Under the pieces are notes generated by a model. That model saw nothing but the letters and a program-made list of their open reading frames with translations, was not told the DNA's origin and made no database searches. A DNA stretch of 64,000 bases from CAKZQX01 sp034435975 (GTDB lineage: Bacteria; Chloroflexota; Chloroflexia; Chloroflexales; Chloroflexaceae): contig DAOTWD010000156.1 of assembly GCA_034435975.1 (NCBI GenBank), positions 23,139 through 87,138 of the forward strand. Reading direction: 5' to 3'. The position numbers were made by a program, and so were the translations under genes. This document shows positions 45,025 through 54,012 of this stretch, piece by piece (position 1 is the stretch's first letter; each line of letters starts with the position of its first letter).

Positions 45025-45438
45025 ATGTCTACCGACAAAAAGCCATTTTATTACAAAGAAACCCGTGGTATCCGTATCATCGTTCACCCGGTGTATCTGC
45101 CCGATGAGTCAAACCCGACTCAACTGCGTTATATCTTTGCTTACCTGGTGCGGATCGAGAATGTTAGTCGGCAGACCGTGCAACTCCGGTCACGTCACTG
45201 GTATATTCACGACTCGATTGGCGAAGCCTATGAGGTGGTGGGGGATGGCGTGGTTGGCGAACAGCCGACGCTGGCTCCAGGTGGGGTTCACGAGTATCAA
45301 AGTTTCTGTATTTTGAAGTCCCCCAATGGCTATATGGAGGGAACGTACCATTTTGTGGTCAATGATGGCACGGCCTTCGACGCCGACATTCCCCGCTTTT
45401 TGCTGATCGCTCATGATTCTATTCAACCCACAGCGTAA
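45025..45438 (+). CDS. apaG: ApaG-domain protein
   Basis: 137 residues. Beginning with TRGIRIIVHPVYLPDESNPT, it has the ApaG core: FAYLVRIENVSRQTVQLRSR, HWYIHDSIGEAYEVVGDGVV, GEQPTLAPGGVHEYQSFC and GYMEGTYHFV. ApaG folds like a fibronectin type III domain and is linked to cobalt/magnesium tolerance in enterobacteria, with the exact role unclear. CAGGGAG upstream supports ATG 45025, and TATAAT at 44951-44956 may be its -10 box. It is the only gene of its unit. Confidence 0.93.
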   Translation: MSTDKKPFYYKETRGIRIIVHPVYLPDESNPTQLRYIFAYLVRIENVSRQTVQLRSRHWYIHDSIGEAYEVVGDGVVGEQPTLAPGGVHEYQSFCILKSPNGYMEGTYHFVVNDGTAFDADIPRFLLIAHDSIQPTA

Positions 45439-45449
45439 GCGGGCGGCTG

Positions 45450-45720
45450 CCGTTTTTAACGCAAAGGCGCAAAGGAGCCTTTTGAGCGGAAAGCGGTCGG
45501 AGCGTCTGAGCGCACAGCGCAAAGCGGCCTGAGCGGTGTAGGAATAGGAAAGAGGGAATAGGGGTCTGTTGTAGGGGCACGTTGCCATGTAGCCCTACAG
45601 CCTCTTTACCTTGCTCCTCTTTCCTAAAAATGCGCGTTCCCTTTTTGCTCGCAACCATCGCATGCCCCAACACTCCCCTGGTTTCCGCTTTGCGCTTCTT
45701 GTTTTCCGGTACGGTACGGG
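45450..45720. repeat. Family-4 repeat cluster
   Basis: It includes TTTTTAACGCAAAGGCGCAA, then GCGCAAAGCGGCCTGAGCGG and further GCGCAAAGCG/CGCTTTGCGC-type words that are inverted across the stretch (for example GCTTTGCGCTTC near 45688). It separates apaG from the tRNA gene and holds no supported gene. Confidence 0.5.
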
Positions 45721-45750
45721 CGTTTCTCGAATTTGCAGGTAGGCATCTGG

Positions 45751-45824
45751 CGGGGCTGGAGGGACTCGAACCCCCGACCGTCAACTTAGAAGGTTGCTGC
45801 TCTATCCACCTGAGCTACAGCCCC
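45751..45824 (-). tRNA. tRNA-Arg (anticodon UCU)
   Basis: On the minus strand the sequence starts GGGGCTGTAGCTCAGGTGGA, has anticodon loop CTTCTAA (anticodon TCT), T-loop TTCGAGT and ends CAGCCCC plus discriminator G. The acceptor stem GGGGCTG/CAGCCCC is perfect, and D, anticodon and T stems all form. The CCA end is not encoded. It decodes AGA (and AGG by wobble). A good promoter lies 80 bases upstream. Confidence 0.96.
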
Positions 45825-45903
45825 ATATGCCTCAAAACCACGCTCCGTGCGTGTCGATACTGCCTGTTTACTACCAATCGGCCGCATCACACACTACTCC
45901 TTA

Positions 45904-45931
45904 AGTATAATCGAAACGCTCTTCTCGTCAA
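45904..45931 (-). promoter_or_regulatory. Promoter of the tRNA-Arg gene
   Basis: On the minus strand TTGACG (plus 45926-45931) and TATACT (plus 45904-45909) are separated by 16 bases. Both boxes match five of six consensus bases. The start would be about 75 bases before the tRNA. Confidence 0.65.
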
Positions 45932-46143
45932 CAACCGCATATTCTGCAAGTCATCGGCACAATATCAGGCGGCGCAGTGAAAAATGTACACAGAGCCGCA
46001 TTACAATTATGGTGGAGAGCATGCTATACTGAAAGGCATGAGTGAGCGACGTGGCTGATGGGCCGTGAGTCTTTCTTTCGTTCAGTGTCGAATGCGCGTT
46101 CAATGTCGAATGCGATCAATAATGCTGTAGGAGGAGTCAGCAT

Positions 46144-48474
46144 ATGAACAATCACGCCAGACATCCCCGGACAACCGAACTTGAAGTGGAAAACGAGCGT
46201 TTGCGTACCGAAGTGTCTGTATTATCTCAGGAAGCTACACACTACCGTACCTTTGTTGAACGAACAGACGACCTGATTATCCAGGTTGATGCTACGGGCG
46301 CTTTTATGTATGTCAATCCCTCTGCTGAACGAGTATTTGGATATACACCAGCGCAATGTATCGGTATGTCCGTTTTTGACCTGGTTCATCCAGATGACCG
46401 CCTGCAGACAGAACAGGCCTTCCAGACCTGGCTGCAAAACCGCGACCAGAGCGCTATCCTGGAGAACCGGCTGATCCATCATGACGGTCGTACATACCAT
46501 ATGCTCTGGACAATAAACTTAGATTATGATGACCAGGGGCACCTGCAGCGTGCCAACGCTATTTGTCGTGATATTACTGCCTACAAACACCAAATCGAAC
46601 AATTATTGCAGAGTGAGGCATTGCTGCATGGGATTGTCGATAACGTTCCTGCCGCCCTGTTTGTGAAAGATCTTGAAGGCCGCTTCCTCCTGGTCAATCA
46701 GTTTGCTGCCGCCACACTCAATACCGATCCTGCTCACCTTATTGGTATACGCGAAGCTGACTTGTTTCGACCCGCGCTCGCAGAAGCGATCGGCAAGAAG
46801 GATCAACAGGTTATTAGGAATGCCATGCCGCTGGCATCCGAATACCGTATTCCAATGAGCGACGGTGAGCATAGCTTTAGCTCCGTACGCTTCCCCATTC
46901 GCAATGCCCAGGGCATTATCTATGCCACTGGTGGCATTGCAATTGACATCACCGAACGCAAGCAGGTTGAGCAACAGTTGCGGCTCTTCCAGGATACGCT
47001 GCACACAACGCCGCTCGCGGTTGCAATGGCGCCAGTTACCACCGCTTTGCATAGTTATATTAATCCAGCCTATTGCCAGTTGATTGGCTACACTCCAGAG
47101 GAGTTTATCGGGATGCCGGTTACACAGGTGTTTGCGGACGAGCCGGAGTATATCATGTCACTCTTCACCCAGTGTATTGCGCAAGGCACCTGGCAGGGTG
47201 AACTGCCCTATCGGCGCAAGGATGGAACGACCTTCCCGGCATACCTGACGGCCAACGTTCTGTATGATGCCAGCGGCGCTCCACATACCATTGTGGGTTT
47301 TGTGCAGGATTTGACGCTGCAGAAGCAGCAAGAAGCAGCGCTGCGCATATTCCGTGATATTGTTCACAATACACCGGTGGCTATCTCGAATGCGCCCGTA
47401 ACCACCGGCCTCCTCAGTTACGTTAATCCAGCTTATTGCCGTTTGTTAGGCTATCGGGAAGAAGAATTGATTCATCAGCCCCTCTCTTTTGTCTTTGCAG
47501 AAGACCCTGAATATATCAACAGCGCCTTTATGCAGTGTATTCGTGAAGGTTTCTGGCAGGGCGAGATACGCTATCGTCACCAGGATGGGACGGTTATCCC
47601 TACCTATCTGACGGCCAATATTCTCTATGACGAGAACGGTACGCCTGACGGAGCCGCGGGCTTTGTACAAGATCTGCGTCCGCAAAAAGCACAGGAGGCC
47701 CGTTTACGCCTGTTCCAGTTGCTGGTCGAAAGTGCCCCGGACGGCATTGCGCTTACTGACTCAAGCTTACACATTACCTATGCCAATCCTGCCTTTGAAG
47801 CCATGTTTGACTATCAGCCCACCGTCGTGGGCCGTTTGTTAGAACAACTCGTCGCACCGGAAGATCGCCCGGAGATTGCTACATTTGCCCGGCGCACACA
47901 GGCTGAGGGGGCAGTCCGTGGTCAGGTGCGCTATCAGCGGGCCAGTGGTCAGGTATTTACCGCTCAGTTTTCGGGGTTAGTTATTCGCGATGATACGGGG
48001 AATGTCCTTGGATTTGCCTCTATCAATCGTGATATAACCGAGTTATTACAAGCGGAGCAAGAACGCCAGTTGCTTCAGGAGCAGGTGATCGCTGCTCAGC
48101 AAGCTGCACTCCGCGAACTATCAACACCGCTTATGCCCATTGCCGAGGGTGTTGTGGTGATGCCGATTATTGGTACGATTGACAGCACACGCGCTCAGCA
48201 GATCATGGAGGTTCTGTTAGAGGGTATCAACGCCCATAATGCCGAGATCGCCATCCTTGACATTACCGGTGTCCGAGTGGTAGATATCCAGGTGGCGGCA
48301 GCCCTGTTACGGGCAGCACAGGCGGCACGCTTGCTGGGCGCACAGGTCGTATTAAGCGGAATCAGTGCAGAAGTGGCCCAGACTCTGGTGCATATTGGTG
48401 CCGATCTGCGTGAGATTGTGGCGAAGCAGAGTCTGCAACAAAGTATCGCCTATGCGCTCAATCAACGTAGGTAA
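46144..48474 (+). CDS. Five-PAS STAS-domain regulator (RsbR type)
   Basis: 776 residues; AGGAGGAG precedes the ATG. After a coiled-coil start come five PAS units, recognisable by repeated YxNPAx(C/E) and GYTPEE/GY words: about 35-150, 160-280, 285-405, 405-525 and 525-645. Units three and four are near copies of each other (SYINPAYCQLIGY and SYVNPAYCRLLGY), a recent duplication. The C-terminal STAS domain reads AILDITGVRVVDIQVAAALL and VVLSGISAEVAQTLVHIGAD. It should be a stressosome-like sensor, phosphorylated on Thr in AQT; the other usual Thr (VDT) is Ile here (VDI). No transmembrane helix, so cytoplasmic. The frameshifted gene at 8814 is its short relative. Confidence 0.9.
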   Translation: MNNHARHPRTTELEVENERLRTEVSVLSQEATHYRTFVERTDDLIIQVDATGAFMYVNPSAERVFGYTPAQCIGMSVFDLVHPDDRLQTEQAFQTWLQNRDQSAILENRLIHHDGRTYHMLWTINLDYDDQGHLQRANAICRDITAYKHQIEQLLQSEALLHGIVDNVPAALFVKDLEGRFLLVNQFAAATLNTDPAHLIGIREADLFRPALAEAIGKKDQQVIRNAMPLASEYRIPMSDGEHSFSSVRFPIRNAQGIIYATGGIAIDITERKQVEQQLRLFQDTLHTTPLAVAMAPVTTALHSYINPAYCQLIGYTPEEFIGMPVTQVFADEPEYIMSLFTQCIAQGTWQGELPYRRKDGTTFPAYLTANVLYDASGAPHTIVGFVQDLTLQKQQEAALRIFRDIVHNTPVAISNAPVTTGLLSYVNPAYCRLLGYREEELIHQPLSFVFAEDPEYINSAFMQCIREGFWQGEIRYRHQDGTVIPTYLTANILYDENGTPDGAAGFVQDLRPQKAQEARLRLFQLLVESAPDGIALTDSSLHITYANPAFEAMFDYQPTVVGRLLEQLVAPEDRPEIATFARRTQAEGAVRGQVRYQRASGQVFTAQFSGLVIRDDTGNVLGFASINRDITELLQAEQERQLLQEQVIAAQQAALRELSTPLMPIAEGVVVMPIIGTIDSTRAQQIMEVLLEGINAHNAEIAILDITGVRVVDIQVAAALLRAAQAARLLGAQVVLSGISAEVAQTLVHIGADLREIVAKQSLQQSIAYALNQRR

Positions 48475-48480
48475 CCGCTC

Positions 48481-48600
48481 CAGAAATAGGAGATAGAGAG
48501 TAGGAGATAGAAACAGAGGAAATAGCAGTCCTCACCAATGGCTCTCTCGTTCCTGAGCGCTATTTCCTCTGTTCTGACTGCTATTCCCTATTTCCTGATC
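48481..48600 (+). repeat. Family-3 palindromic repeat, copy a
   Basis: The inverted arms GAAACAGAGGAAATAGCAGT and AGCGCTATTTCCTCTGTTCT enclose the conserved word CACCAATGGCTCTCTCGTTC. Outer arms AAATAGGAGATAGAGAG and CTATTCCCTATTTCCTG also pair. It begins just after the STAS gene and ends 40 bases before the DUF3054 start. Confidence 0.72.
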
Positions 48601-48640
48601 AGACTGGGATGAAAAACCTGGTTGCAAGGAAAGGATGATC

Positions 48641-49129
48641 ATGAAGTATATTCACCCCGATATGCCTGCTGGCCGGCCACATCTGGGGCGGCGTGGATAT
48701 GTGGCGGCACTGGTACTGGGCGATATTCTGGCCTTTTTGATTTTTGCCGCGCTGGGGCGACGCAGCCATGGTGCGGCGGCTGGTCTGTCCGACCTGTTCG
48801 AGGTAATCAAGACTGCCACTCCCTTCTTACCGGGCTGGTTTGTCGTTGCGCCCTGGCTCAAAGCCTACCGTGACGAACGTCCGCACATCAGTGATCGCCA
48901 GGGAACAGGCGTATCGCCACAGCAGGGGCCATATGTGCGGACGATGCTGCAACGCACGACGCTGGCCTGGATCGTGGCATGTCCGATCGGCCTGGTACTG
49001 CGGGCATTATTCTTGTGGCGGGGGATACCTGTTTCCTTTGCGGTTGTGACTTTCGCGTCCACCCTGCTCATTCTTGGTGGCTGGAGGGCAGCATTTGCCT
49101 GGCTAGTGACCCGCCGCCCGATTGGATAG
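48641..49129 (+). CDS. DUF3054-family membrane protein
   Basis: About 162 residues. ATG at 48641 has AGGAAAGG six bases upstream; an in-frame ATG at 48635 is too close to that site. Four hydrophobic segments are seen (GYVAALVLGDILAFLIFAAL, LPGWFVVAPWL, TLAWIVACPIGLVLRALFL and VVTFASTLLILGGWRAAFAW), the pattern of DUF3054. Function is unknown. It stands in its own unit behind a family-3 repeat and its stop lies inside a family-2 element. Confidence 0.85.
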   Translation: MKYIHPDMPAGRPHLGRRGYVAALVLGDILAFLIFAALGRRSHGAAAGLSDLFEVIKTATPFLPGWFVVAPWLKAYRDERPHISDRQGTGVSPQQGPYVRTMLQRTTLAWIVACPIGLVLRALFLWRGIPVSFAVVTFASTLLILGGWRAAFAWLVTRRPIG

Positions 49130-49280
49130 TACTCCAACGAGAACGCGCCTTCAGCGCGGCCGGGGTGGGTGAACCTGGCGAGAAGAGAGGGAAGAGGAGA
49201 GGGAACCCTCACTCCTCCATAGGGGCGACAAAGCCGCGCTGAGCTTCGCTACCCAGGGGGGTGACTCGTTGTTGCAATAG
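49127..49280 (+). repeat. Family-2 intergenic element, copy c
   Basis: Ends TAGTACTCCAACGAGAACG and inverted GTGACTCGTTGTTGCAATAG. The middle contains AGGAGAGGGAACCCTCACTC, the tail module of family 3, and GGGGCGACAAAGCCGCGC, a word like those in family 1. This makes it a composite. Confidence 0.65.
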
Positions 49281-49313
49281 GGGACATGCAAGAGGCACCA
49301 GACGAGTACAGTG

Positions 49314-51485
49314 CTACCCGCCTGAACCGAACGTTCGTTGCTGTTTCACCTCGTTGTTTCCTGCGCAATCGATCCTCTGTTGCCTATCCCTATCCTGGCG
49401 GGTGAGCAACAGATGCCCATGGGGCACAACTTTTGCGCTCCAGCCAGGCGGAATAACGGTCGTGGCGTCGAGTTGCGTGACAATCGCCGGGCCAGCGATC
49501 ATGTCGCCGTCGTGCAGACCGGCACGCTCATAGAGCCGGGCTGGCCGCATCTCCGCCGAATGCGGGTCAAGCGCGGCCTGGATAGCGACGGTAGCGGTGC
49601 CAGGTTGTGCCTCCACAACGCCTGTGGTAGCAATAGATGGCCGATCTTCGGCTGATGCGGCAATCGTTGCCCACGGCACTGGTTCAAGCGTCCCGATCAT
49701 CTTGAGCCGCAGAGCCACGACCTCGACGGGATGGGTCGGTAGCGTATGCCCGCTCTGTTGCTGGTGCAACCCATGAAAGCGCTCGGCAACAGTCTGGAGC
49801 AGCGCCCGATCAATCGTCATTCCTGTCACCTGATCATCCGCTCGTGTCCAGGTGATGAGCGGCGTGCTGATTTCGTGCGACTGACCGCGGTAGCGCAGAT
49901 CCAGGGTGAAGTCAGCGCGAATATTGTATGCAGCGCCGGCATCGTGGCGCAGATCTTTCCAGCCCTGGAGCGCCAGGCGCTGCATGTGTTGTGCCAGCAC
50001 CTCGGGTGCCAGCGTGTCCAGCGGATGCGCCAGAAATTGCACGTAGTCGCGGGTGATGTCGGCCATAAGCATGCCCAGCGCCGAGAGGACGCCCGGATAA
50101 CGTGGCACCAGCACCTGCTGCATACCAAGCGCCGTGGCAAGATAGGCGGCATGCAATGGGCCAGCACCGCCAAAGGCCACCAGCACATAGTGGCGGGGAT
50201 CTTTGCCGCGTTCAACGGATATGGTACGAATAGCCCGCTCCATAGCGGCATTGGCAACACGCACGATGCCCAGTGCAACTGTTGCCACATCCATGCCCAG
50301 ATCATTGGCCAGCGGCGTCAGCGCAGACTCGGCTCGTGCGGCATCGAGCGTCATTGCGCCACCGAGAAAGGCCTCGGTGCGCAGCCGCCCCAGGAGCAGA
50401 TTGGCATCGGTAACAGTGGGCTGATCGCCGCGCCCATAGCAGGCTGGCCCGGGATCAGCCCCTGCACTTTGTGGCCCGACTCGTAGTGCACCACCGGCAT
50501 CCAGCCGCGCCAGCGAACCGCCACCTGCCCCCACGGTATGGATGGCAATACTCGGGAGACGCACCGGCATGTCACCTACGTTTGAGGCGCTGGTCTGGGG
50601 TAACTCACCATCACACAGCGCCACATCAGTTGAGGTACCACCCATATCAAAGCTGATAATGCGTGATATGCCCACTTGCCGTGCCATACCGAGTGCTCCC
50701 ACCACACCACCCGCCGGCCCTGATAAGGTTGTGCGCGCGGCCAGTCGGCGGGCGTTATGGGCTGACATACTGCCACCGTCAGAAGCCATAATGCGCAGTG
50801 TTGCCACACTCCGGGCGCTCAACTCCTGCTCCAGATGACGCAGGTAACGATCGAGGACGGGCGCAACGTAGGCATTGACGGTCGTGGTGCTGGTGCGTTC
50901 GTACTCGCGGTATTCAGGTAGCACCGCCGACGAGCTACACACAAAGAAGCGCGGACGGCCATCCGTACCACACACGGCTTCCAGAGCAGCGACGGCTTGC
51001 TCCTCGTGAGTCGGGTTGGCATAGCTGTGCAAGAAGCAGATTGCGACCGACTCAACATCGTCGGCGATCAAACGCTGGATGGCGGCAGCGAGTGTTGCTC
51101 TATCAAGTGCGGTGAGGACACGACCATCGGCGGCGATACGTTCCACAACTTCGAGCCGCCACTCAGCGGGAACGAGCGGTGGTGGGCGCTGGACGTGCAG
51201 GTCGTAGAGGGACGGGCGGGTGCCACGCCCAATCACCAGGACATCGGCAAAGCCATACGTTGTCAGCAAGGCCGTGCGCGCGCCGCGCCGCTCCAACAGC
51301 GCGTTGGTGGCGATGGTCGTGCCATGGACGATGGTCGGCGGTGATCCCAGCGTCGCCACGCCTTCCAGCAGCGCCTGGGCCGGGTTGGCGGGTGTACTGA
51401 GCAGCTTGTGAACAGTTATCTGACCGTCGCAGAGCAGCACAAAATCGGTAAAGGTGCCACCAATGTCAATCCCAAGCATGTGCAT
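49314..51485 (-). CDS. hyuA: Hydantoinase/oxoprolinase family protein, HyuA-like
   Basis: 723 residues. The actin-like ATPase start MLGIDIGGTFTDFVLL, and GTTIATNALLERRGARTALL, SFDMGGTSTDVALCDGE, VGAGGGSLARLDAGGALRVG and GPACYGRGDQPTVTDANLLL, with DATTVIPPGWSAKV near the end, are typical of the HyuA subunit that hydrolyses 5-substituted or N-methyl-hydantoins or oxoproline with ATP. Normally a HyuB partner (about 550 residues) is adjacent; none is seen here. It is the last gene of the leftward operon with an HD hydrolase and an NMT1-type importer, so the imported compound may be a hydantoin-, pyrimidine- or thiamine-related ring. That is an inference only. Confidence 0.9.
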   Translation of the reverse strand: MHMLGIDIGGTFTDFVLLCDGQITVHKLLSTPANPAQALLEGVATLGSPPTIVHGTTIATNALLERRGARTALLTTYGFADVLVIGRGTRPSLYDLHVQRPPPLVPAEWRLEVVERIAADGRVLTALDRATLAAAIQRLIADDVESVAICFLHSYANPTHEEQAVAALEAVCGTDGRPRFFVCSSSAVLPEYREYERTSTTTVNAYVAPVLDRYLRHLEQELSARSVATLRIMASDGGSMSAHNARRLAARTTLSGPAGGVVGALGMARQVGISRIISFDMGGTSTDVALCDGELPQTSASNVGDMPVRLPSIAIHTVGAGGGSLARLDAGGALRVGPQSAGADPGPACYGRGDQPTVTDANLLLGRLRTEAFLGGAMTLDAARAESALTPLANDLGMDVATVALGIVRVANAAMERAIRTISVERGKDPRHYVLVAFGGAGPLHAAYLATALGMQQVLVPRYPGVLSALGMLMADITRDYVQFLAHPLDTLAPEVLAQHMQRLALQGWKDLRHDAGAAYNIRADFTLDLRYRGQSHEISTPLITWTRADDQVTGMTIDRALLQTVAERFHGLHQQQSGHTLPTHPVEVVALRLKMIGTLEPVPWATIAASAEDRPSIATTGVVEAQPGTATVAIQAALDPHSAEMRPARLYERAGLHDGDMIAGPAIVTQLDATTVIPPGWSAKVVPHGHLLLTRQDRDRQQRIDCAGNNEVKQQRTFGSGG

Positions 51486-51504
51486 ATGTTCTTCCCGGCA
51501 TCAT

Positions 51505-52071
51505 TTAGCCTATTCCGAGTCGCTCGGCCTCAGACTGCAAGGCAGTGATCACCTCCTGAATGACCGTTTCGAGCGGTAAGCCCAGTTCCTCGGCACCCTG
51601 CTGAATATCCTTGCGGTTCACTCGGGCCGCAAACGCTTTATCCTTCAGCTTTTTGCGCACCGAAGACACACTCACGCTGTGGATGCTCTTTTCGGGGCGT
51701 ACCAGCGTCACGGCAGTGACAAATCCGCTTAACTCATCAACAGCATAGAGCGTCTTCTCCAGCGCTGTCTCGCGGGGCACACCACTGTAGGTGGCATGGC
51801 TGAGGATGGCCCGACAGACTTCCTCGCTCCACCCGTGCTCGCGCAGATAGGCTACCCCGACGAAGGGGTGGCCGCTGTCACTGACTTCCAGGTTGGGGTA
51901 GCGCTCGTAATCCATGTCGTGCAGTAATCCGACCGCCTCCCATAAATCAGCGTCAGCGCCCTGCTTCTGGGCAAAGTGGCGCATACACACCGCCACGCCC
52001 TCACAGTGCTTGCGCAGGCTTTCAGATTGTACCCATTCATAGAGAATGGTACGTGCGTCATCGACAAGCAT
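51505..52071 (-). CDS. HD-domain hydrolase
   Basis: 188 residues from ATG at 52071; AGAGAGGA lies eight bases upstream, so the longer frame is rejected. The HD motif is present: H22 in LRKHCEGVAVCMRHFA, HD at 51-52 in GLLHDMDYERYPN, a further H in SGHPFVGVAYL and SHATYSG. It resembles metal-dependent HDIG-type phosphohydrolases of small size, acting on nucleotides or similar phosphate esters. The start lies inside the end of the importer's binding-protein gene (14-base overlap), so it is coupled to it. Its substrate is unknown. Confidence 0.88.
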   Translation of the reverse strand: MLVDDARTILYEWVQSESLRKHCEGVAVCMRHFAQKQGADADLWEAVGLLHDMDYERYPNLEVSDSGHPFVGVAYLREHGWSEEVCRAILSHATYSGVPRETALEKTLYAVDELSGFVTAVTLVRPEKSIHSVSVSSVRKKLKDKAFAARVNRKDIQQGAEELGLPLETVIQEVITALQSEAERLGIG

Positions 52072-53164
52072 AGATATGTTCCTCTCTTCTGTATGTAGCC
52101 CATTCGGCTGGACACTCAATGCCCTGTTCCTGATAGTAGGACGCAACAAACTCATTCCGCAACGCCTCCTCCAGTGGAATGCGGGTTGTGAGTAGCCCCA
52201 GATCGGTAAGCACCTCGTGCTGTGCTTGCCACGCCGCCCGATCATTCCAACCAGGACAGGTGGCCCCGGCACCGTATTGCAGCAATTGGATCGTCTCGGT
52301 ACCCTCAAACAACAGGTGTTCGCGGCTAAGCTCCTGGTTATACGCTCCGATCAATGCGACCGTTTCTTCAAGATTATTGATTGCAAAATCCCACCCGCGC
52401 AAGGTGGCATGCACAAACGCCTGAGTCGTAATTGGATTCCGGGTCACAAAATCCTCAGTCGTAAACAGCACATCGCCCATGAGGTTGGCACCGTAGTCGC
52501 GGGCCAGGATCAAATCTACCTCGGCCCCCTGGGCACGGGCGAGAAAAGGCTGATCAGTGATATAAACCGGCCAGACATCAACGCGCCGACTCAAAAACGG
52601 CTCGATGTTGAAGGTGCCTGGCACTTCATGTATGCGGGAACGGTCAACATTCGCTGCTGCCAGCAAAGCGCGGTACTCGGTTTCAACATTATCGCCATAG
52701 AAAACGGCAACAGTGCGATCTTCAAAATCCTGTGGCCCGGTAATACCGGAATCGCGATGTACCATGAAGCCCACCGGGCTGGTCTGGAACCAGGTCGCCA
52801 GTGCTACTACCGGAATATGCTGCTCACGCGCTAAAAAGATCGTGTCGGCGCCGGTGCTGCCAAAGGTGTCAGCACCGCTCGCCACCAGCGGCAAGGGCAC
52901 AAAGTCAGGACTACCGGGAAGGAGCGTGACGTTCAATCCAACCTCTTCATAATAGCCCTTGACCAGCGCAACGATATAGCCCGCAAACTGATATTGCGGA
53001 AACCACTGCAGGCGCATCGAAATCGTGTGCACTTCAGGCTGATCTCCCGACACCGGCGAATCAGCAAAGGGTGCCGGTTGTGCCGCGCCACATCCGGCAC
53101 TGCCCATAAGCACGAGCACGGTCAGTCCAATCACTAATAGTCTATACATTGTACCATTCATCAT
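52058..53164 (-). CDS. ABC transporter substrate-binding lipoprotein, NMT1/THI5-like
   Basis: 368 residues. A lipoprotein signal (VIGLTVLVLMGSAGC, Cys25) is followed by the binding-protein core. TISMRLQWFPQYQFAGYIVA, KGYYEEVGLNVTLLPGSPD, VASGADTFGSTGADTIFLAR and VAVFYGDNVETEYRALLAAA are typical of the NMT1/THI5-like family, which includes ThiY and riboflavin or aromatic-sulfonate binders. It would deliver a small ring compound to the permease. The gene lies 37 bases after the permease and is followed by the HD gene with overlap. Substrate not determined. Confidence 0.9.
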   Translation of the reverse strand: MMNGTMYRLLVIGLTVLVLMGSAGCGAAQPAPFADSPVSGDQPEVHTISMRLQWFPQYQFAGYIVALVKGYYEEVGLNVTLLPGSPDFVPLPLVASGADTFGSTGADTIFLAREQHIPVVALATWFQTSPVGFMVHRDSGITGPQDFEDRTVAVFYGDNVETEYRALLAAANVDRSRIHEVPGTFNIEPFLSRRVDVWPVYITDQPFLARAQGAEVDLILARDYGANLMGDVLFTTEDFVTRNPITTQAFVHATLRGWDFAINNLEETVALIGAYNQELSREHLLFEGTETIQLLQYGAGATCPGWNDRAAWQAQHEVLTDLGLLTTRIPLEEALRNEFVASYYQEQGIECPAEWATYRREEHIYACR

Positions 53165-53201
53165 CGGTATGTACGCTCCTCTGCAATAGCCGATGAGCGT
53201 A

Positions 53202-53972
53202 TTATGCCAGTTCTTCCCAAAAAATAAGCCAGCGTTCCAGGCCGATGATCAGCCAGTACATCCCCATACCGAGCAGTGCAGCGGCGGTGATGGCAGCAAA
53301 GGCGCGATCTGTCTGGAGAAAATAGGTTGAAATGGTAATGACAAATCCAAGCCCTTGCCCGGCACCGGCAAACTGGGCCACAATTGCGCCGGTAATCGCC
53401 AGCGTCGAGCCAATCTTTAGACCCGTAAAGAGAAATGGGAGACAGTTCGGCAGGCGGAGCATCCAGAACAGTTGCCAGCGCGTGATCGCATAGGAGTGCA
53501 ACAGATCAATGGTGGCCCGATCTACCTGGCGTAGGCCTCGCGTTGTGTTGACCAGCACCGGAAAGAACGTAAACAAGGAGGACATGACGATCCGCGCCAG
53601 GATCCCATTGCCAAACCAGATCACCAGCAACGGCGCGATTGCGACCAGCGGCACCGTCTGCAACACGACCGCCCAGGGATACAGCGCATCCTCAATCGCT
53701 CGCACATGGACAAAGGTCACCGCCAGCAGAAAGCCAGCCAGGCTCCCCACGATAAAGCCGCTGATGCCTTCCAGTGCGGTGATACCAGAGTGAAACAGCA
53801 GGTCGTTCTCGGGATCAAGCATGCGTGCCAGAACACGCGATGGAGCCGGCAAAACGAAAGCCGGGATACCCAACGCAGGCACGGCCCACTCCAAACATAT
53901 CAAAATCACTCCAAACAGCAGCAGTGCAGTGCTGTAACGGCGTAGATAATGGCTATAGGCGTACTCTGACAT
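53202..53972 (-). CDS. ABC transporter permease (SsuC/TauC/ThiX-like)
   Basis: 256 residues, five or six helices (ALLLFGVILICLEWAVPALG, GISGFIVGSLAGFLLAVTF, TVPLVAIAPLLVIWFG, GSTLAITGAIVAQFAGAGQG). The EAA-like loop is present before helix five (TRWQLFWMLRLPNCLPFLFT). This permease type works with NMT1-like binding proteins in the uptake of sulfonates, nitrate or thiamine precursors. AGGAGGGG lies 11 bases before its ATG. It lies between the ATPase and binding-protein genes. Confidence 0.92.
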   Translation of the reverse strand: MSEYAYSHYLRRYSTALLLFGVILICLEWAVPALGIPAFVLPAPSRVLARMLDPENDLLFHSGITALEGISGFIVGSLAGFLLAVTFVHVRAIEDALYPWAVVLQTVPLVAIAPLLVIWFGNGILARIVMSSLFTFFPVLVNTTRGLRQVDRATIDLLHSYAITRWQLFWMLRLPNCLPFLFTGLKIGSTLAITGAIVAQFAGAGQGLGFVITISTYFLQTDRAFAAITAAALLGMGMYWLIIGLERWLIFWEELA

Positions 53973-54012
53973 GGTGCACTGGCCCCTCCTGGTGCGTCAG
54001 TGATCCTGCTCT

